Source of the DNA: an uncultured Bacteroidales bacterium
GTDB lineage: Bacteria > Bacteroidota > Bacteroidia > Bacteroidales > UBA932
NCBI GenBank assembly: GCA_934675095.1
Contig: CAKUPC010000053.1
Span: forward strand, 1 to 9,376
DNA length: 9,376 nucleotides
Direction: 5' to 3'
Part shown: piece by piece, positions 6,801-9,376 of the stretch
Layout: the number at the start of each line of letters is the position of its first letter
Numbering within the stretch: the stretch's first letter is position 1
Position numbers and translations under genes: made by a program
The notes under the pieces: generated by a model
Told to the model about the DNA's origin: nothing
Seen by the model: the letters and a program-made list of their open reading frames with translations, nothing else
Database searches by the model: none

Positions 6801-8287
6801 ACAGCTTCGTCAGAAAGAGGGTTTCCTCGGACGCGCATCTGGGAATGTTCTGCGGAGATATGTTTAATAACACTGTCCGGGAATATCGGGAGACGGAGCT
6901 CGCGTTCAGGGAGAGCTGCAGGAAAGAAATATGCCGCAGGATGTACTCGGGAATTGAGGACCTCGCGCAGGAAACCTTCAACCCGCAGCTCACGATTTTG
7001 AAAAAGGCCATCCGAAACGGCGCAAGGGGTATGTCCCTCAGAACTCTCTTCTCAAAGATTCCCGATGTGCTGCCGAGGTTGTGCCCATGCATGCTGATGA
7101 GCCCTCTTTCCGTGGCGCAATATCTTCAGGCGAACCCCGACCTTTTCGACATAGTGATTTTTGACGAGGCCTCGCAGATGCAGACAAGCGAGGCAGTCGG
7201 TTCCATCGGCAGGGGACATTCGCTGATTGTCGCCGGGGACTCGAAGCAGTTGCCTCCGACGACTTTCTTCGAGACCCTGTCCTTTGACGAGGACAATGCC
7301 GACCGCGAGGATTTGGAGAGCATACTTGAAGACTGCATCTCGCTTTCCTTGCCGGCCAACACGCTGAGATGGCACTACCGCAGCAGGCATGAAAGCCTGA
7401 TTTCATTCAGCAACTCAAAGTATTACGGCAACTCCCTGCTCACCTTCCCATCCACGGATGACCTCACAAGCAAAGTGACTCTGAAGCGGATTGACGGTCT
7501 GTATGAGAGGGGAGGGACCCGCCAGAACAAGGCGGAGGCGGAAGCGGTGGTCGCGGAAATAAAGCGTCGTCTGGAGAATGAACCGGACAGGAGCATTGGC
7601 GTCATTACATTCAGTCAGCCTCAGCAGGTCGCGGTTGAAAAGCGTCTGGAGACGATGCTGCGCAACAATCCCGGCCTGGAGGAGATTGCCTCCCGCATGG
7701 ATGAACCGATTTTTGTGAAGAATCTGGAGAATGTTCAGGGAGATGAGCGCGATGTGATTCTGTTCTCCGTCGGCTATGGTCCGGACAAGAGCGGGCGCAT
7801 CCCGATGAACTTCGGCCCGCTTAACCAGAGCGGAGGCTGGCGGCGGCTCAATGTTGCCGTCTCAAGGGCACGCTGCGAAATGAAGGTGTTCTCGTCCCTC
7901 TCTCCGGATGACATCAGGGTTGACTATAATACCCCGAAGGGCGTCGTCGGGCTTCGCGATTTCCTTCGTTACGCATCCGACGGCCGGAGGACTCTGGAGG
8001 AATATTCCGCTGAAGCCGCGGAACATGACGCCTGGGTGGAGAAAGTCGCCGCTGAACTGCGCGAACGCGGGCTCAGGGTAAACACCAATGTAGGAACATC
8101 CGATTTCCGCATCGACATCGCCGTCCTTGATGAGCAGAAGGGCCGCTACAGCTACGGCATCATCTGCGACGGCCCGAACTACGCCTCCGCACCTTCCGCC
8201 GTTGACCGTGAGGTAGTGCGCCCGGCCATTCTTGAAAATCTTGGCTGGGACATTAGGCGTCGCTGGATTATGGACGAGTGGCGGTGA
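3899..8287 (+). CDS. Large DUF4011 / UPF1-like SF1 helicase with transglutaminase-like and Vsr-like domains
   Basis: A 1462-residue multidomain protein. Residues about 1-125 are a beta-rich N-terminal domain ending in ILPYDQW. Residues about 150-340 form a transglutaminase-like domain with a plausible triad: C221 (RLATCLDTT), H247 (RTHAYAGAW) and D320 (CVIDIHEAR). DUF4011 begins at W379 (ERKLLDLTLRNNLLNI). The SF1 helicase has Walker A GPPGTGKS (680-687), Walker B DEASQ (1089-1093), GDSKQLPPT (1113-1121), RWHYRSRH (1157-1164), NVQGDERD (1278-1285) and NVAVSRAR (1318-1325), so ATPase and translocase motifs look intact. Residues about 1370-1462 resemble the Vsr-like/MTES_1575 nuclease fold (FRIDIAV with D1406, then GIICDG 1420-1425). 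The glutamate usual in the IExDG motif is isoleucine (I1422), and the usual histidine after it is alanine. Many relatives carry a DUF3320 domain after this; here the protein ends directly after the nuclease-like fold. Such helicases occur in defence islands; a nucleic-acid-remodelling antiviral role is inferred. It follows the sigma factor by 64 bp with an A-rich leader. Confidence 0.9.
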   Translation: MAESVSIKAHCADIFSYARFQNGMRAVNRIVIKNTSGGLLTGMRLTVESDPEIIHSTSLHIGEIKDGATVVVDDVRADISTNYLANLTECQKGVLRIRFSSEDEGFAPVSFTHKITILPYDQWEGVRRADEHLACFCVPNHPEVKNIIKAASRRMLEWTGNPSMDGYVSGDPGRVKMMMAAIFGAIKDLNIAYALPPASFYESGQRIRMPEEIVGTRLATCLDTTMLYVSCLEAASLRPLVILNRTHAYAGAWLDEEAISPSAVSDDPSLLRKRDAEGINQMIPVETTKMDKGYNMGFDDAVLAAEETLADADSFECVIDIHEARKLGVNPLPQRVWTTDGYEIMPTGTPDVEPRPEALPTSDKVDLTAEPIVEKQIIWERKLLDLTLRNNLLNIHPRSILQLMNPNAQLIVSALENGRSMRIGACPDFWEGQMTGNGIYAAIAAADKMQTFTDEEIYDGRLRTFVDEKNTQTRMTTLRDTAKRSLEENGANTLYLTAGTLKWTDAERQKEHYAPILLVPCEIMRQSGSLVATGEEPVINLTLLEMLRENFELTIPGLDPLPQKDGHTDVRLVLNTVRKAVMDKRGWDVEPLVFLGNFTFSKFIIWNDIHSGHKVFDSNPMISSLKNGALDKRIKPLQNIGRDIDSLCRPDEILLPIDADSSQMKAIRDALDGRSFIMQGPPGTGKSQTITNIIANALYHGKRVLFVSEKKAALEVVQKRLESIGLGPLCLELHSNKARKSMVLSKLEKTLEQKAPAECGTFGSEAERVSELRSVLDRHVEALHSSGSEGMTLYGALSQYLASPSDLPFRNMPNTVMSSMSPDSIRQMHAAVRDFAAAAGRVSLDDIRDLLDFPLSEYTPALMERIKAEMEALLATNGRLLFRLRSRRLAKILGVDFWNGLGLNRSDSRRDKVGQWYGALDRLRDYAIYNSRRTALRSRGLGVIASDFEACKVIPDALPDSLMKSLQYSFVRKRVSSDAHLGMFCGDMFNNTVREYRETELAFRESCRKEICRRMYSGIEDLAQETFNPQLTILKKAIRNGARGMSLRTLFSKIPDVLPRLCPCMLMSPLSVAQYLQANPDLFDIVIFDEASQMQTSEAVGSIGRGHSLIVAGDSKQLPPTTFFETLSFDEDNADREDLESILEDCISLSLPANTLRWHYRSRHESLISFSNSKYYGNSLLTFPSTDDLTSKVTLKRIDGLYERGGTRQNKAEAEAVVAEIKRRLENEPDRSIGVITFSQPQQVAVEKRLETMLRNNPGLEEIASRMDEPIFVKNLENVQGDERDVILFSVGYGPDKSGRIPMNFGPLNQSGGWRRLNVAVSRARCEMKVFSSLSPDDIRVDYNTPKGVVGLRDFLRYASDGRRTLEEYSAEAAEHDAWVEKVAAELRERGLRVNTNVGTSDFRIDIAVLDEQKGRYSYGIICDGPNYASAPSAVDREVVRPAILENLGWDIRRRWIMDEWR

Positions 8288-8297
8288 TTTGCGGTTT
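8231..8297 (+). repeat. Helicase 3' end, right member of the direct repeat with 2528-2590
   Basis: The last codons, the stop and about seven bases past it (8250-8294) match 2543-2587 at 40 of 45 positions, offset 5707. Together with TGAAAATCT (8233-8241) this forms a direct repeat that encloses the RhuM remnant, the sigma gene and the helicase gene. Confidence 0.8.
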
Positions 8298-8354
8298 TGT
8301 CCGCTTGTCTCTACTATGAAGGCATATTTTCTATGAAACGGTTTTGTTATCCGC

Positions 8355-8375
8355 AATTTAGTCGTAAACTAAATT
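8355..8375. repeat. Inverted repeat, 8-bp arms
   Basis: AATTTAGT (8355-8362) and ACTAAATT (8368-8375) are perfect inverted copies around the 5-bp spacer CGTAA. It lies just upstream of the recognisable ATPase fragment. It lacks a following U-tract on the plus strand, so an operator or relic regulatory site is as likely as a terminator. Confidence 0.6.
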
Positions 8376-8383
8376 TCCTATAC

Positions 8384-8521
8384 AAGTCTCTCCTGAAAAT
8401 CGACGACAGCTTCAGAAAAATCGTAATCGTCGGTGATGACATAGCGCCATACACCGACGACAACGGAATCAGTTATGTCGGCCTGTTCCACTTCCTCCTG
8501 CATCCTCAGATGCTGATATAG
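8384..8521 (+). pseudogene. C-terminal fragment of an AAA/DUF4143-type ATPase
   Basis: A frame ending at the TAG 8519-8521 encodes a 45-residue block, KSLLKIDDSFRKIVIVGDD followed by DENG-like TDDNGISYVGLFHFLL. This is the recognisable C-terminus of the Bacteroidota AAA ATPases of DUF4143 type, which end in a loop of the form VGD, polar residues, DNGI, then FLL. The N-terminal P-loop domain and the rest, about 350 residues, are missing. The in-frame ATG at 8333 would give only 62 residues, the first part unlike the family. It is a relic left by a deletion. The identification rests on the ending alone. Confidence 0.6.
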
Positions 8522-8529
8522 ATTGACAC

Positions 8530-8810
8530 TTATGCTGAATTGCATTTTTTCATTTTTATTATTCTATCAAAAACAATTGGCAAAATGTGAAACAAAACAA
8601 TTGTTCCAAAGACGCCACAATATAAAGCAATGCACGTCTCTTTATATGAGACACCTAAGTTATTGCTGATCTCGTTTAAGACACTTTGTAAACTGTATGC
8701 ATATGATCCTGAGAAACATTCCCAAAACCTTTGAGCATAACCAACATAAACCCACAATAAGGCAAAATTTAGTGCAACAATAAGCCGATTAAAAGGTTTC
8801 TTTATATTTA
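8530..8810 (-). pseudogene. 5'-truncated small membrane protein
   Basis: The minus-strand frame from 8810 to the TAA at 8530-8532 encodes about 93 residues: NIKKPFNRLIVALNFALLW and VYVGYAQRF, a polar loop, then ALYCGVFGTIVLFHILPIVF and basic DRIIKMKK. Two hydrophobic segments suggest a two-helix membrane protein with both ends in the cytoplasm. No ATG is available near the beginning; the first codon in frame is formed across the predicted IS end at 8810/8811, so the native start codon and promoter appear to have been cut off. An internal TTG at 8755-8757 would give only 75 residues. The family is not recognised. Confidence 0.5.
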
Positions 8811-8847
8811 CCTAAATTCCGCAGCCTAAACTGCAAAAGAAATTAAA

Positions 8848-8879
8848 AAGCCCTGATAAAGAAACCCTTAGCAGGGCTT
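8848..8879 (-). terminator. Hairpin with U-tract on the minus strand, inside the IS leader
   Basis: AAGCCCTG (8848-8855) and CAGGGCTT (8872-8879) form a perfect 8-bp stem with a 16-nt loop. On the minus strand it is followed by TTT (five T in all with the stem end). It would stop leftward transcripts, such as those of the truncated TPR copy, before they enter the membrane-protein gene. Confidence 0.5.
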
Positions 8880-8939
8880 GCGGATGTCAGAAATTTCACC
8901 TAAATTGGTGATGCAAAAACAACCTCTGGCATCAACGAC

Positions 8940-9203
8940 ATGGCGAAATTAATCATAAAATCTGACAATATCACTCCTTTTGGAGGACTTTATTCAATTT
9001 TCAAGCGTTTTTCAGCATCCGGCATCCGCGAAACCATCGATTCTCATCTAGGAAGACGCAGTCCCGATCCCAAGGCATTCACTTATAGTGACGTTTTCGG
9101 ATCCCTCTTTGGCAGTTACCTATGCGGCGGCGACTGCATTGAGGACGTTATGGACATAAAGCCATTTTGGGATGGACGCGAGGACATCCGCATAGCCAGT
9201 TCC
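8940..9203 (+). pseudogene. IS1380-family transposase, N-terminal 88 codons
   Basis: From the ATG at 8940 the product begins MAKLIIKSDNITPFGGLYSI and continues with the family's TIDSHLGRR, YSDVFGSLFGSYLCGGDCIEDV and DIRIASS segments. Complete transposases of this family have more than 400 residues with a DDE catalytic core; none of it is present. The reading frame does not stop at the break: it continues open through the antisense of the TPR copy to the window edge, making a chimeric frame of at least 145 codons that an automatic gene caller might report. It is preceded by a hairpin at 8848-8879. Confidence 0.85.
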
Positions 9204-9376
9204 GAATGCGTCCTCGTATTCCCCGGCTTTCTGCAACATTGCGGGGAGTATGAATTTGAAAATCTCCGGATTCTCGCCGTTCCTCACCCAGCCGCGAATT
9301 TGGGCAATCGTGTAGGTCGTATGTTTGACCATTATTTTCCACATCTCGTCATCGACAAGATTGAGATCCTTGTCGA
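9120..9376 (-). pseudogene. Truncated second copy of the TPR protein gene, entering from the right
   Basis: Bases 9204-9376 match 875-1047 of the first TPR gene without gaps, with 7 differences in 173 (about 96%). They encode DEMWKIMVKHTTYTIAQIRG and onward to EYEDAF. At 9203 the frame passes into the antisense strand of the IS1380 transposase and gains 27 foreign residues (GTGYADVLAS...) before a TAG at 9120-9122. The downstream TPR repeats and the expected C-terminal domain are lost. Six codons differ from the first copy, of which four change the amino acid (L to I, G to W, K to E, Y to F). The 5' part lies outside the window, so it may be a long gene or only a fragment. Confidence 0.8.

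Larger units (their letters stand above)
8811..9203 (+). mobile_element. Truncated IS1380-family element (left part)
   Basis: The element is recognised by its transposase N-terminus. Its left end is placed at CCTAAATTCC (8811-8820), because the neighbouring membrane-protein frame is interrupted there and ends of this family usually begin with CC; this placement is tentative. The right part, including the catalytic half of the transposase and the right inverted repeat, is replaced at 9203/9204 by DNA of the TPR gene. The element cannot move by itself. Confidence 0.6.

Noticed and set aside
8291..8304. GCGG-TTTTGT-CCGC hairpin just after the helicase stop as a terminator
   Set aside because: The stem is only 4 bp and no T-run follows, so a terminator is not supported.
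1..9376. CRISPR arrays, tRNA or rRNA genes
   Set aside because: No regularly spaced repeats beyond the 14-bp pair, and no tRNA- or rRNA-like segments, were seen on either strand.

Overview
The window looks like an accessory region of a Bacteroidota (Bacteroidales-type) chromosome. The evidence is two clear -7 boxes of the TAnnTTTG class (2923-2930 minus, 3054-3061 plus) and a near match (2474-2481 minus), an absence of strong Shine-Dalgarno sites, A-rich leaders, and protein families typical of that phylum (TPR periplasmic protein, RhuM, IS1380-type transposase). Coding DNA from 1 to about 8290 is moderately GC-rich; from about 8300 to 9100 it is visibly AT-richer, which fits a patchwork of remnants. 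The species cannot be named from the sequence.

Layout, left to right. (1) Minus strand, 1-1777: a secreted TPR-repeat protein that runs off the left edge, probably just before a retropepsin-like protease domain. (2) Minus strand, 1934-2443: a DUF1810 protein with its own promoter. (3) 2524-3030: a scar zone. It holds a short degenerate copy of the 3' end of the downstream helicase gene, an N-terminal remnant of a RhuM-family gene on the minus strand, and two perfect tandem copies of a 14-bp repeat. (4) Plus strand, 3088-3834: a sigma-70-like factor with its own Bacteroidota-type promoter, followed after 64 bp by a 1462-residue protein at 3899-8287. That protein carries an N-terminal beta-rich domain, a transglutaminase-like domain, DUF4011, a UPF1-like SF1 helicase and a C-terminal Vsr-like domain of PD-(D/E)XK type that seems to have lost catalytic residues. 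(5) 8288-8810: a C-terminal fragment of an AAA/DUF4143-type ATPase and a 5'-truncated small membrane protein on the minus strand. (6) 8811-9203: the left part of an IS1380-family element, cut inside its transposase. (7) Minus strand, 9204-9376: a second, about 96% identical copy of the middle of the TPR gene, fused to the broken IS and running off the right edge.

The central unit is the two-gene sigma factor plus DUF4011-helicase cassette. DUF4011 helicases with Vsr-like domains are known from prokaryotic defence islands, and RhuM and broken ATPase and IS genes around it fit such an island. A dedicated sigma factor placed directly upstream is the unusual part and the best candidate for an undescribed system. 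The cassette also shows signs of repeated duplication and loss. A scar at 2524-2587 joins the sigma upstream sequence to the helicase tail exactly at a 9-bp microhomology, as expected if an earlier copy of the whole cassette had been deleted. The cassette sits inside larger direct repeats of the TPR gene (875-1047 and 9204-9376).
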